From Amoebophrya sp. A120 (lineage: Eukaryota > Sar > Dinophyceae > Syndiniales > Amoebophryaceae): a stretch of 64,000 nucleotides of DNA. Below are positions 14,301 to 25,417 of the stretch, one piece after another. Made by a program: the position numbers and the translations under genes. The notes beneath the pieces are model-generated. The model ran no database searches. It was given only the letters and a program-made list of their open reading frames with translations, and had not been told where the DNA came from. Position 1 is the stretch's first letter, and every line of letters begins with the position of its first letter. The stretch lies in assembly GCA_905178155.1 (NCBI GenBank), contig CAJINV010000002.1, positions 7,036,743-7,100,742 on the forward strand, read 5' to 3'.

Positions 14301-17300
14301 CAGGCCACCGAGAGACTGTTGGATGCATTCTTGATTCCGGCGCCCTTCAGCGGCGGGGGTGGAGCATCTTGCAGTCCTGCGCTGGACACTACCTCCTCTG
14401 CAGTGGACCCACTCCACCATGGTGGCGGGACCTCCTCCCCCGGGGGGGTAGATTCGTCTGGGGAGATGAAGGCGGATCTTGAAAACACGGAGGACGGGAT
14501 GCTCACGCAGGGCTCTGGCTCAAACGGCTACCTGCTGGATCGAAACGAGTTCTGGGGGTTTCTCACCGGGGAGCTGGGAAGACGAGAAAGTGCAGTGCTA
14601 AATAATTCATGTTCGTCTGCGGATCTTCACGTGGCAGGAGAACAAGCAGCTGCACATCATCGCGCCAGGTCTCCGACAGCTTATGCTGGTGGTCCTTACG
14701 AGCGCAGAGCGGCTTCCTGCTCAACATCTTCATCCAGCTACGTGACGAAGACGCAGAATCAACCGCTGAAGCTGGGTCCGGTGTCTCCCTTCGTCGTCGC
14801 GGTGCCGGAGTTGATCCCAGCGGAAACTGGGCTGTTGGACGTTCTGGTCGAGAACGACGTGCCTTCGAGTTTCTTTTTGAAGCCCATTGTCCGCGTTTTG
14901 ATCGACTACAAATGGAAGATTTACGCGCACGACGAGCTGATCTTCCATCTCCGCGCCTACTTCATCTACCTCGTCGCCTACACGGTCTTTTGCCTGCAAC
15001 TGCGCATGCACAGCGAGCAACCCAGCCTGGTAGACCGGTGGTTTTCCGAGGATGAGTGTTTGGAGGTGGGGTTGTGGGTGTCTTTCGCCGGCGTGTGCTT
15101 CGTGGGCGTTATGAACTACCGCGCCAAGCCGGAGTTCGGTGCTGGCGGGGAGGGGACGGGTCCAAGAATTGGGGCTCCTTCTGTTGTTTCTCGGACGACG
15201 AGCCACCTGAATCGATTGCCATCTGGTCGCGGGAAAGTAGACCCTACTACAGGAGCCACAGTGGGGCGGGTCGTGTACCACGGAAAAGAGGAAGTAGAAG
15301 ACCAGGGACGACCACACCTAGGGACGAGGAAGAACAACACGAATGAGCGACCACCTGGGCGAGCAGGTTGTAGAAGAAAGAAACAGGACAGCATACCCAC
15401 CTCGTCTTTTCAACAAGATCAAGAGCAGCACTTACATACCGAGTACGGGCTTCGGGCAGAAGCAGAACAAGCGCCGCCCCCGCGCAAACGGTTCAACCTG
15501 TCCGTATCCAGGAAGATCGACCTGATTTGGCGCAATTACACGAAACGCAGGCCGGTTTACACGCTGAAGTTCTTGAGGTCCGTCGCCAGCACGGCCAGGC
15601 TGAGCAGAACTTTGAACAGAAGAACGAACTACGGCCTCCTCCGCGTCCGCAGGTCCCTGACCGGGCACCATCTGCGGTCGCGGCTGCTCCCCGAGGCGCT
15701 GCAGAAGTACGCCAACCGATACTTCCTGGTTGCCCTGGCGGTCTTTATCCTGATTGTGCAGTGCATCACGGCGCCTGCGGTGAACGCGATCGCGTGCCTG
15801 GTCATGTTTCTGTACACCATGCGGGCCGTCCTGAACGAGATCATCGAAGCGAAGTCGAAAACCATGGAAAACTACTTGTTTTCCGTGTGGAACGTGTTTG
15901 ATTTGACCCTGTGTTTTCTGTCGATCGGCCTGCTGATTCTATGCAATGCAAAAGCATCGTACTAGTATAAATTACATTTACATTACAATTACAAATTCCC
16001 CCAGCATTACAAATTGAATTTGTAATGCTGATTTACCTTGAGCAAGAGATTTGTAATGCATAAATGCAGTTACTACGAGTACGATACTTTTGCACAGGAT
16101 AGATTCTATACGTCGTCGACAACCTCTCCAGCATCGCCGATCCGCAGTTCATCAAAGCGGACTCAGATGACAGATCTACGAATACCTATTCCCAATCCAC
16201 TTCAACCACTGCAACTACGAACTATGCGGGCAATAGCAACCTCCACAGCGGTGTTGACGCCAACGGACCTAGTCCACCAGACCCGGACGGCCCCAGCAGC
16301 CAACGAACGCGCACCACCACGTGGGCGAGCCTGGCGATTTTGCTGGTGTGGCACAAGTGCCTTTACTTTTTCCTGCCGTTCCGCAAAGTCGGGAGCTTTA
16401 TCCGCATGATCATCGAAATTTTCTCCGACATCCGCTATTTCCTGTTGGTGTGTTTCGTCACGCTCGGCGGGTTCGGGTCGGCCTTCTTCGTTCTGTACAA
16501 GGAAGATTGGACCAGCCGGGACACCAACACCTTTTTCAAAAACCGAAACGCAGAGCTGTTGGCGGAAAATGACTACGCAGGGGAAAAGTATCGCAATCGT
16601 GCAAATTGATGTAGTAGTAGATTTTTCTTCATACAAGAGAAAAGTGTGAGTTTGTGAGGAAAGAAAGAAGTGCGCTGTTCTGGAAGGAAAGGTGATCTGT
16701 CATATTGTGTTGCAAATGCAATCTGGACGTCGATTAGGTGATACTTTTCCACGTGATAACGACAGCAACAGTCGTCGTAATGTGATCTACAAAAAGGGGT
16801 CCTACATGCTTGACAAGGACTATGTGAGGCTGACGCAAGACGACATGGAGAACGAGGTGCCGCATTTTCCATCGGTTTTCCAAACCCTGCTCTCGTATAC
16901 ACTGGAGATATGTCTGGGTCTGGAGCAGGAGCATTGCAGGGCTCTGTAATCAATGCACCTTTCCCATGAACCAAAAATGCAAGCCAGACCATCATAGGTT
17001 TCGCAAAGGCTTCCCAAACCCAATGACAATGTCTCTCCGAGGACATTAGAAGTAGTCTAGTTCTCGGGTGAAAAACAGTGGGTAAGAACATCTTGTGCTG
17101 CTGATGCAAGATAATTCTTCATACATATCACGCAGAACCTGGTGCCGCGTCAGTGTCACATACAAGACAAGTGTGCATCTTTCCAGACCAGACATAATTT
17201 GCAATGCATATCTCGATGTACGTGCTAATGCTCGGGGATTGGGAACTGCAGAAATTCACGCACGCGGAGCACTACGTTCTGGCGCCGTTTTTGTTCGTGG

Positions 17301-17756
17301 TGTTTACGTTCATGATGATGGTGGTGCTTTTCAACATGCTGATCGCCCTGATGTCCGAAACCTACGAGCGGGTTATCCCAAGGAAAATTTTTTTGATGCT
17401 CTTGCCGTACACAACGTACAAATAATGACGCTCTTGTACTACCAGGTTGTGATGCTCATTGCTGATTTATTACCAGCGACGTGGTGCTGACTCAGCCAAA
17501 ATTTCGTCTGGTTTCCATGCCCATGCGGCATTGTTTTTGTACGTGCGGTCGTTTGGTTTTGTGTTTCATACGAGTGCGTGAGAACGAAGAGGCGGAGTTT
17601 TTGAAAACCCGGGCGGAGTGCATCGTCGACATGGAAAAGCTGCGCTGGCGGACCGTTCTGTATCCGGATTGGGTGCACGCATTATTGCCCGCGGGCGGAA
17701 ATAACGGAACGGCAACGAGCAACAACAGCAACGCCGGAGCGACTTGGTCGTCGTGA
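5324..17756 (+). CDS. Giant WD40-repeat / TRP-like cation channel fusion, 7 exons, 3758 aa
   Basis: Exons: 5324-9041, 9156-10018, 10173-15939, 16107-16573, 16764-16895, 17216-17371, 17583-17756 (11277 nt, 3759 codons with TGA). Start is the first in-frame ATG (MDLERDPFADIRN). Residues 1-600 are disordered with a Lys run near 286. WD40-like blades are visible near 631, 1210-1240 (GIWDARTCTVN), 1556, 1746, 2253 and 2422 (TRFWDLS), separated by long Ser/Gly/acid loops. An ankyrin-like helical stretch lies near 2757-2870 (HSVLHFVITNREVLKMIFD). Hydrophobic segments follow at about 3117, 3156, 3377, 3400, 3430, 3525 and 3560. The pore loop near 3641-3660 contains MYVLMLGDWEL, and the S6-like helix at 3671-3701 contains VLFNMLIALMSETYER, both typical of TRPV/TRPA-type channels. 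A charged tail follows. Expected to be a membrane Ca2+/cation channel with a cytosolic propeller scaffold. Five interruptions are introners; the last, 17372-17582, is GT-AG. Family placement is sure at the TRP-like level; ligand and gating are unknown. Confidence 0.85.
9042..9150 (+). mobile_element. Short introner, family C (C1), 109 bp
   Basis: Left end TATCCAGGAAAAAACACCCA and right end TGGGTGTTTTTTCCTGGATT are inverted copies. Duplication GAATT (9037-9041, 9151-9155). Element plus one duplication is 114 nt with no stop in the gene's frame, so it could be read through as 38 codons. Removal gives the cleaner blade WDARTCTVNYVIADV. Phase 1. The only family C copy seen. Confidence 0.75.
10019..10167 (+). 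mobile_element. Introner, family A (A2), 149 bp
   Basis: Nearly perfect inverted ends: TATCCTGTGCAAAAGTATCG and CGATACTTTTGCACAGGATA. Duplication ACTCG (10014-10018, 10168-10172). Removal joins AAC TCG to ACT GAC in frame (phase 0). An internal GT (GTGCAAAAG) to AG (CTTTTGCACAG) pair would also be in frame in this copy. Confidence 0.93.
15940..16101 (+). mobile_element. Introner, family A (A3), 162 bp
   Basis: Left TATGCAATGCAAAAGCATCG, right CGATACTTTTGCACAGGATA. Duplication GATTC (15935-15939, 16102-16106). Removal gives the continuous membrane segment LLILYVVDN; an acceptor at CACAG would instead run into an in-frame stop. Phase 1. Confidence 0.9.
16574..16758 (+). mobile_element. Decayed introner, family A (A6), 185 bp
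   Basis: Diverged ends TACGCAGGGGAAAAGTATCG and the complement of TATCACGTGGAAAAGTATCA. Flanks ATGAC/ACGAC (16569-16573, 16759-16763) match at 4 of 5 bases. Removal joins GAC to AGC in frame in the loop between S5 and the pore. Looks older than the other family A copies. Confidence 0.72.
16896..17210 (+). mobile_element. Introner, family B (B10), 315 bp
   Basis: Left end TATACACTGGAGATATGTCT then GGGTCTGG; right end CCAGACCAGACATAATTTGC then AATGCATA. Duplication TCTCG (16891-16895, 17211-17215). It splits the codons of the channel pore loop; removal joins CTC TCG to ATG TAC. Phase 0. Confidence 0.86.
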
Positions 17757-19157
17757 TGTAGTAAAGAAAAACCAGGGTAGTTTGTTTGTAGTGCTGATTT
17801 CTCCCACATTTCTCGCGCTGGGCCGCAGTTCTCTGCACTGATTGTAGAACACACAGAGGTGAACAAGCGGCAATACAGTTGCAGTTCTACTCGCTTAGCA
17901 CTTTGTTCATTTTACAGAAGCAGAGTAGTACTAGCACTACCAGTGCTAGCAGGGTGTCCTCTGCAGATTCACGTTGTTGCCCATCATCTGCTTATCTGCC
18001 TCTCAACAAGATCTTCGTACCTAACACACAAGATAAAGAAGTTTCATGTTCAGGTCCAATGGCGACGCCCTCGTCATTGTGGATGGTTGACAACTACATG
18101 AGATCATTCATTGAGAACAACTTCCTGTCGCCGCACCCTGGTGCAAAGTCACGCACTTCTCATTTTACATTTTTCTGGAATGGATTAGCTGTAAGTACGG
18201 GCTGCTGCGGGCGCAGTGCCTGCTGGTAGCTGTTCGATGTCTGTCTAATATACCACCGCGGATACATCATGCTGTCGGTTGATCTTCATCGGTTCAGGAT
18301 CCAGTCGTTCTGTTTGCCTTTTCGCTCAGTGCTCGTCGTCGTTTGTGGTCAGAAGCATCATGCGTATTCCGAAAGCGTGGACGCACCGCCTTCGTCCAAA
18401 CGCAAGTAATCTAGTTTTGACATTTTTTATTGTGCCAACTTAGCAGTAGTTGTCCGTGCAGCCTAATTTGTGATCAGTACAGCAGACGCCTGTTATCGAA
18501 GTGAGATTTTTCAAAGCGTTCATGAAGAAGGTGTTGAAGTTGTAGGTTATTTGTTAATATTTAGCCGCTTCTCAATGCAATAGTCATGGTGTTAAATGAA
18601 GGTGCAGCAGATCATGAAAAAGGGAAAAGTAGATCGCAGTCGCAAGTAATTGTATTTACGACGAGCCTTGTGTAAAATTTGATTTCCGTGATAGGTGGCG
18701 GGAAATGGGTACCTATTGATGTTGAAATTCACTCGGTCCCAAGCAGATCGCTGGGTATCAATCTTGTCTTTGGATCGGGCCAGAAGAGCAGTCGTTTCGT
18801 TTATTTCGGCATATCTCACTTCATGTTACTGCTTAGTCGAGCGGATTCGCTCTTGGTCGAGGTGATTATTTTTCATTGTTATCCTCGTCGTCGAGCAGTC
18901 ACAAGAAAAAACCGTCGCTAGCCGCCACTGAAATGATCTACTCGTATGGGGGCACGAATCTATCAATCTAGTAGAAGGAGTGAGGCCATGTCGTGGCGGT
19001 CGTTCATTCTATCTTGTGAAATAAGGCAAGAGATACCTACTAGTGTAGCCAAGCAGAAATCTCCAAAGAAAACAATCTTCCGGTGGTCTTTGAGCTTGCG
19101 GTCTCCGTCTGTGTCGTGTTCCACCTCTCGTGGTCGTTCCGCATACGTGGTATTAAC
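17757..19157. other. Intergenic region, no gene seen
   Basis: No convincing reading frame or recognisable RNA gene. Short open frames (for example 18679-18921) lack an ATG start and any family resemblance. Confidence 0.4.
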
Positions 19158-19749
19158 ATGAGAACAAGTAGTTCGTCATCTGCAGTGGGGCATCGACCGC
19201 CTCAGGAGCAGCTCAGCCTGCGCGGCATGGCCGAGGAGGAATCAGTAGCGACGCACTCGTTTTTGACGCTTTCTGACAGCACGAGGTTGATCTCGCCGTT
19301 GGAGCCATCACGACAGTCATTTGTTCACCGCAGCAAACATCAAGCAAGAGGACGCGACGACGCACGTTGAATCTTCGTGTGGACGCCTACAATTTCTACA
19401 ACGTGGAGCGCTGCAGCAACACCGGCACTACGCCTTGCCGGTCTTCCAGCTGCTCGGGCTCATTGCCTTGATGGTGTGCCTTCTGTACCTGCTCTACTTT
19501 CTGCAGTGGTCACTGCTCGGAGCGGGGGGATCCACCTCGCCCTCTGCTTCATTAACCGTGGGTGCTGGTCCTGGTGTACCGGCAGCTTCGACGCAGTCGG
19601 GAGTGGGTGGACCAACATCTACATCTTCTTCGTCATCAGCATCTTCTGGGAGGGACAATCAACAGGAAGCAGGAGCTGCTGCAACTAGTAGCAGGGCAGC
19701 TTCTTCTAGTACCACGCGAAACGATGAGCAGGCACAGTTTCTCGAGTAG
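19158..19749 (+). CDS. Possible single-pass membrane protein with a frame break
   Basis: An ATG at 19158 opens a Ser-rich frame (MRTSSSSSAVGHRPPQEQ) that stops near 19370. A second frame, open from about 19321 to the stop at 19747-19749, encodes a strong membrane helix (LLGLIALMVCLLYLLYFL, about 19450-19510) followed by a Ser/Gly/Ala-rich tail. Together they would make a plausible small type II membrane protein, but I see no good GT-AG pair or introner to join the frames. A missed intron, an assembly indel or a decayed gene are all possible. The sequence has no recognised family. Confidence 0.33.
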
Positions 19750-20949
19750 GAAAATTCCTCTTGTGCTGTTGTTGCCGCCTGATTTCAGAGCACGTGCTGT
19801 ACCCGCGTGATGCAAGTAAGTACTTCTAACGTACTTAGACTTACTCATTTCCTCGAACAAGAAGTACAAGAACCTGTAATGCGAGTGCGGGTGATGTCGG
19901 ATAATGTCAAAAGTCCGGTGGGTCCTTGCCGTACTGATACTAAGTGTATGATTTGTGCGAAACAAGCAATAATTGAAGTAAACGAGCACTTCCGACACAG
20001 AAGGGGAGGGACTTTGATTGCCAGTGCTGTATCTGAGCCTGATCCTGAAGGTGAACTCTTTTTTGCTGTGTGTCGTCTCTTCCTAATATGCTCATCTCTG
20101 TTCGAATTATGTTCTGCTGGGTTTTCATTAATTTCCGTTTTAGCCGTATCCCGTTTTGTATGTAGAGATGGCCGACATGGTAAGCGGTGTGCGAATGCGG
20201 AGGTCAAGATCATGTAGTGTGTTTGAAAGTAACATAAACTTAAACAAGTAGAAGATCATCATGATCATCCGAGTCCACGGCGTTCTTGCTGACACCTTTA
20301 ACCTGGTCGAACGACGATCGTGTTTTTTTTTTTCGGCAAGAACGACGAAAAATGCAAGCAAAACCAATCAAGAGCACTAGAGATCTCGATGATCGGTTGT
20401 ACTGAGGGCATTTTTGACAAACCGTAAATAAAATAATCATGATTTTTATATTCCTAAAAAACAAAAAGCGAGCGATTTGCTTTTTTTTTTCGCTTGATCC
20501 GCTAGCACTCTACGTAGTTTATATAAGTTTGACCCAAGGCCATGGCGCATAGTATCTCCGCTTCCTACGTTTCGTAGCGCTCAACCTGCAGTTCCAGTTG
20601 CAATCAAAGTTTTATTTCAGCGGTTCTGCATCTGCTATAGCATGGCACAGATTATGCACCGGCACCGGCGCCGGCCGTCGAAACCGAAAGGAGGTTGCGC
20701 TAGCTGTAGATGAAGCTCCATCTTACCGTTCCAGTAGCTCAGGTCTGTTTTTTTTCACTACCTTTGGCGCTTTATTTTTTTTCAGTAGCTTTATTCTCAG
20801 TGCTGGTTTACGTTTAAGCGACTTCTACGTGATATTGATATCTGCAGAAGCAACTCTACCACTCTCTGCCCAACTTGTTCAGCGCTGGTTGGTAGTAGTA
20901 GCACATAGAGCAGAAAAAATCTTCCGTGCCGATCGTTTCTTCAAAGATT
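19750..20949. other. Intergenic region, no gene seen
   Basis: AT-rich in parts. Open frames at 19807-20217 and 20598-21086 have no ATG-initiated domain or similarity that I recognise; the second overlaps the start of the transporter gene in another frame. Confidence 0.4.
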
Positions 20950-23900
20950 ATGGTTATGTCTCTTCATGTACAAAACACCGCATCCGCAACCGTTTCGCCC
21001 GGTGCGACGACCATGAGGAGCTCCGTCCTTGTGACGGACCACGCGCAAAAAAAGTCGCCGAGCCAATTTTCAGACGAGAAAAATGACGATACTTTTTTTC
21101 TGGAAGAAGACCTCCATTGTGAAGAAGGCCGTGGGAGCAGTAGTTATAATTTCATCAACGATCACGATTCACTTCGAGAACAAGTAGAGGAATACGATTA
21201 TCCTTATCCTCAGATGAAATCCACATCGCCAGTGCCGGTCGAGACGTCAAGATCATCTCCCACGGCGTCGACGGGGGACGAGGGGGGCCACAAGATGAAC
21301 TCCGGTAACATATCATCAACAGCGTCAGATAAAGCTAAATCAACCTTCTCCGTCGCCACGATCGTTGCTATCTGGTACTGCTGTGGCATTTCCGCGGTGC
21401 TCCTTTCGAAGGAGATTCTCGACATCCAAAAGTCCGGCGTCGTAGTGTTTTGCCTCTGCAGCCACCTCGCGGAAACCTGCTGTTTACTCCTGTTTGTCGC
21501 CTTGACGGATGTCGTGCCGCGGATATGTGCAAACTGGACGGCTTTTGGACCGGAGTGGAGGATGTTTATTTTGGGGGGCAGTGACTCGACTACGACCGAC
21601 GGGGTCGCCCACGTGCCTACTTCTAGCGTGGTCAAGACCGACGAACAGAGACAGGGACACCCACACCTCCTAGATTCGGACAGGACAACAATAAATAACC
21701 AAGCTGGAGCTTCATCAGTCCCTAAAACAGTTCGACGCCCACGAAGTACAAGTAGCTCATCTCAGGACCACCGCGCGGATGGTACAACAACTCCAGATAA
21801 TGTTAATGATCATGTCCTCGTACGTACACTAAATACAAATGAACTTGAGCGAGACCGCGTCGAAGAGGTCGTGGCCGCAGAAGATGTTGAACAAGACACG
21901 ACGTCAGCCGCGCGAGGAGATACAACTACAGCTAGCACTGGTACTACTCCTGGTCGTAAAAATGGCACTTCATCTTCAACAAGAACAAGCCCCTCGTATT
22001 CCAAGTACCATTATTTCTTCCTGGCCTCGGGTTTTTGCAACGCCGTCGCTACGGTGTCCAACATTAAGGGACTCCGCCACCTGATCGGCTGCCAGTACCA
22101 GATGTTCCGGGGCGCCCGCGTCTTTTTCATCGGTCTGATCACGATTCTCGTTTTGAAGCGACGGCTGAAAAAGCGGCAGCTTCTCGGGATGTTATTCACG
22201 CTAGTCGGAATAGTGGTGGTCAGTCTGACGGCAATGCAGGCAAGTAACGAAAACGATGGCGGAACCCCAGCCCCTGGAGGTGGTTCTTCGGAGAAACGCG
22301 CGGTCGCGCATTCACGCCTCCAAGAAGACAACTTCAACAATAATTATGCTCAGCGCCATGAAATATTAGCCGGAGGTCAACAACACTATGCCACTGCGTC
22401 TGCTTCAGTAGAGCTAGAGGCTCGCCCTGGTAACCAGAATCAGAAAAACAAGTTTTTGCCAAAGCAGGTGGTGCGAAAAGCTGTGGAGGACGGACAGCAG
22501 GCGACCACCATTGATGGTTCTGGTCACGGTCGTTCAGCGGATAGTACGAATGAGCCGCAGGTGATATCAGACGTGCTTTCGGTGCAGCAACAGCAACAGG
22601 TGGACGACGAGGAGCACGAGCATTTACAGCATGATGTAGTCGCACAGAAGTCCTCTCCATCTTCTGCTACGAACTCAATAGCGAGTGATGCGCCTTCAAC
22701 TACGAAAGGTGGTGAAGCAGTTAAAGTACCACGACACGACGACCTGGGCTATTCGCGCCTCCGCGACGAGGAAGTTCCAAAACTCCACAGCAAGTCTGTT
22801 TCTGATGAGCGCGCTAGTGTCAATGAGTATCGTCGCTCAGGAGTAGTAGAAACCATTTTCGCACGACGAGCAGCCCCCCCTATAATAGAAGAAGTATCAA
22901 CAGCATCACCACCCACTTCTCCTGGCCCTGTTCCAGTTCCTTCCCCCTCCAGCTCAACGTCAACGCTTCACGGCGTTCTGTGGTGCACACTGGGTGCGTT
23001 CATGGGTTCCTGCCAGATATGCCTCCAGGAATACATCTACAAACACGCACCGCAGACGCCCCCGCTGTTTTCCATCGGGATTGAAGGGGTGGTCGGGGTA
23101 CTCCTCGTCCTCACCGTCATCGGTCCCGTGTTTCTGTTTCTCATACCGCCGGAAAAAATAAGAAGCACGACCTCTGCTCTTTCCCAGTACGAAATCGAGC
23201 AGAACGTGCTACGGGACTTGTTTGTGGAGGAAAACCAAACAAAGATCCGGCTCCTGTTCCTGTTCTACATGCTGTGCAACGCGGGCGCTGCCTGCTTGGG
23301 ATCGCTCGTGGGAAAGTTGCTCTCGTCGAATGGACGGGCGATCTTGGAGTCCAGTCGTACCATTGCCACCTGGATGGTAGAGGTCGGGATGCTGATTGTT
23401 GCTGTGCTGATTGCAGCCGGGAATTCTAGTGACACGACAGGAGTAGATCATGGTACGACAGCGACATCACCGAGTACAGCTTCTCACCCAGCAACTACTT
23501 TTACTTCATCTGACGCTCGTTCGGATCCTCCTCCTGCTGTAAGAACCTCTGACTCGTCTCCGTCCACTGCAACAGAGCTTCTGCACGAGAAACTCGACGT
23601 AACCAAGTTTCTCTGGTGGACGGAAAAGTTTGGGTTTCTGTTTCTCTTGCTCGGCACAGCGCTGTACTTTCAATTGATCAAATTAGAAGGAATTTTTGAA
23701 AACAGCAACAGGTGTTGCAACTCTAGGCAACATGAAGAAGCAGATAACGACCGCAGGAATATCAACGAGGACAGAAGACGAGAGCAAGAACAGCATGAAG
23801 AAGCTGCAGACCGCAGAGCGTTTGACGACAACTTGGATGAAGATGACTGTTTGATGTTCACAGCCGCGGAAGATGATATTACCACGCAGCGCAGCCGGAA

Positions 23901-24030
23901 CAAGCGAGAGCTCACTCCCGAGATGATTTCCAACAACAGCGTACCCACCCTGTCAAAGGAGCTGCGGGCCTACAGTACCGAAAGTGAGATGGTACCTGTG
24001 TTCCCCCGGCCACGGGCGTCCAGTAAGTAA
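20950..24030 (+). CDS. SLC35/DMT-superfamily transporter with long hydrophilic loops, 1026 aa
   Basis: Single exon, ATG at 20950, TAA at 24028. Membrane segments are grouped as expected for a ten-helix drug/metabolite transporter: residues about 130-156, 164-188, 353-428 (three helices, including the motif QMFRGARVFFIGLITILVLK), 672-735 (FMGSCQICLQEYIYK, then two hydrophobic stretches), 765-823 and 885-916. The QMFRG segment and following basic KRRLKKRQ turn resemble SLC35F-type carriers, so a Golgi, lysosomal or plasma-membrane solute role is likely; the substrate cannot be read. Soluble inserts at about 189-352 and 430-670 plus an acidic Arg/Glu-rich tail make it two to three times the usual 350-450 aa. 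It has no introner and no intron, unlike most of its neighbours. Confidence 0.8.
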   Translation: MVMSLHVQNTASATVSPGATTMRSSVLVTDHAQKKSPSQFSDEKNDDTFFLEEDLHCEEGRGSSSYNFINDHDSLREQVEEYDYPYPQMKSTSPVPVETSRSSPTASTGDEGGHKMNSGNISSTASDKAKSTFSVATIVAIWYCCGISAVLLSKEILDIQKSGVVVFCLCSHLAETCCLLLFVALTDVVPRICANWTAFGPEWRMFILGGSDSTTTDGVAHVPTSSVVKTDEQRQGHPHLLDSDRTTINNQAGASSVPKTVRRPRSTSSSSQDHRADGTTTPDNVNDHVLVRTLNTNELERDRVEEVVAAEDVEQDTTSAARGDTTTASTGTTPGRKNGTSSSTRTSPSYSKYHYFFLASGFCNAVATVSNIKGLRHLIGCQYQMFRGARVFFIGLITILVLKRRLKKRQLLGMLFTLVGIVVVSLTAMQASNENDGGTPAPGGGSSEKRAVAHSRLQEDNFNNNYAQRHEILAGGQQHYATASASVELEARPGNQNQKNKFLPKQVVRKAVEDGQQATTIDGSGHGRSADSTNEPQVISDVLSVQQQQQVDDEEHEHLQHDVVAQKSSPSSATNSIASDAPSTTKGGEAVKVPRHDDLGYSRLRDEEVPKLHSKSVSDERASVNEYRRSGVVETIFARRAAPPIIEEVSTASPPTSPGPVPVPSPSSSTSTLHGVLWCTLGAFMGSCQICLQEYIYKHAPQTPPLFSIGIEGVVGVLLVLTVIGPVFLFLIPPEKIRSTTSALSQYEIEQNVLRDLFVEENQTKIRLLFLFYMLCNAGAACLGSLVGKLLSSNGRAILESSRTIATWMVEVGMLIVAVLIAAGNSSDTTGVDHGTTATSPSTASHPATTFTSSDARSDPPPAVRTSDSSPSTATELLHEKLDVTKFLWWTEKFGFLFLLLGTALYFQLIKLEGIFENSNRCCNSRQHEEADNDRRNINEDRRREQEQHEEAADRRAFDDNLDEDDCLMFTAAEDDITTQRSRNKRELTPEMISNNSVPTLSKELRAYSTESEMVPVFPRPRASSK

Positions 24031-25417
24031 CGTCGAGCAGGGGGGTTCGCTTGTAATCGAAGTTTTGGCTCAGCTTCTGTTCTATATTCATTGCGTATAT
24101 CGTCTATCACAAGTTATACTTCGTGAACAGGTGCACTCCTGAAAATATTAGATGCTAAGAAAATAAATACAGTTTGTTATCTCCAACTCCGTTTTTCAGC
24201 CGCCACAACCGCATAAGTATCCATGGGCAGAGGGAGAGCTCGAAGAACTTAAAAACACATCAGCGACATCACGCTGATCACGGTCTACTTAACATATTGA
24301 GCACACAACTCTCGAATGAAAGAGAGGATATATGATTTCATCGTACTTGATGACGAGAAGTTCTGCAGCTCCTAGTAAATCTAACAGGAACGAACTGGGA
24401 TTCATCAAGAAACAGAAAGAAACCACGTCATGTTGACCACATGTACAAAGTCTTCACAGGCCAGATCCACAATGCTGCAAATGAAAGTGAAACTCGTATC
24501 TCGGTTGTTGCATTTATTTTTGGCTTTGGAAAGCAGGATGTTGTATGTTGAGTTGTATTCGCAAAATTAGAAGGTCACAGTCAGTCAAACTCATACCAAC
24601 ACGCGAAAGAGCTGCACAAGAACCCGATGAAGAGTACACAAATCTTCACAGTCGTCGGGTCAGTATCAGTAATAAAATTTAAAATGCTGGTGTCTCATAT
24701 ACAGTGGGACGATTAGAAGTAGATAAGATCTTGCACTTCGGTTGAACAAAACGCGTCGAAGAAGTTCCACTTCTTTCGCACTCGGTCTGTAGAATTATAG
24801 AAGATACCTGGAGATCCCGGTTGAGCGCGATCGATCTCCTGCAAAAGAACCTCGGTTGGTGTACAACAGCACAGGTCTCATATTCGACGCGCGTGCTGCA
24901 CATGCAATTTTTATCGAGTGCACCAGTAGACTCCACGAAGTCCGTCGAAGCCATGGAGCAGCAGCCATACGCAAAACGAGAAGAAAAACAAAGCACCTGC
25001 AATGACCAGAGGTGTGAAGATTCTGATTTTTCGAAAGCCTTTTCTATAATCTTGGAGAGCGGCACGCAAGATGAGAGCTGGAGGTTCCGGCGGGACCTGC
25101 TACTAGAGCGGACGCGAGAGGAGTAGCAACGCCTCAACGTTCTATCATGCCAATTTCTTTTACTATTACTTAATAAACAACAGCTGGCGTTTCCTAGTTG
25201 GCGTTTTGGCCTATTAGTATTAACTCACACTACAAATACAACACTTGAAAGATTGACAACATTGGCATTGCGCCACAACTATCATTTTTACACGCACCAA
25301 CCATTGCACATACGACATCAAAAATCCTCTTACATCGGCCTCCGTGTCCAACATTCATGAACTCCAAACGATCTTCATGTAGATGTTTCTCTCTCGTCTG
25401 CTGTCGTCAAAATAATT
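24031..25417. other. Intergenic region with one doubtful ORF
   Basis: Mostly AT-rich. A frame ending at 25126 (+ strand, about 24821-25126) encodes a charged stretch (SDFSKAFSIILESGTQDES), but lacks an early ATG and any known family; an overlapping minus-strand frame covers the same bases. Neither is annotated as a gene. Confidence 0.35.

Noticed and set aside
20598-21086. 162-codon frame overlapping the transporter start
   Set aside because: No domain, and it overlaps the well-supported transporter in another frame.
24679-25137. 152-codon minus-strand frame
   Set aside because: Ser/Arg/Cys-rich without any family; overlapped by an equally plausible plus-strand frame; likely chance.
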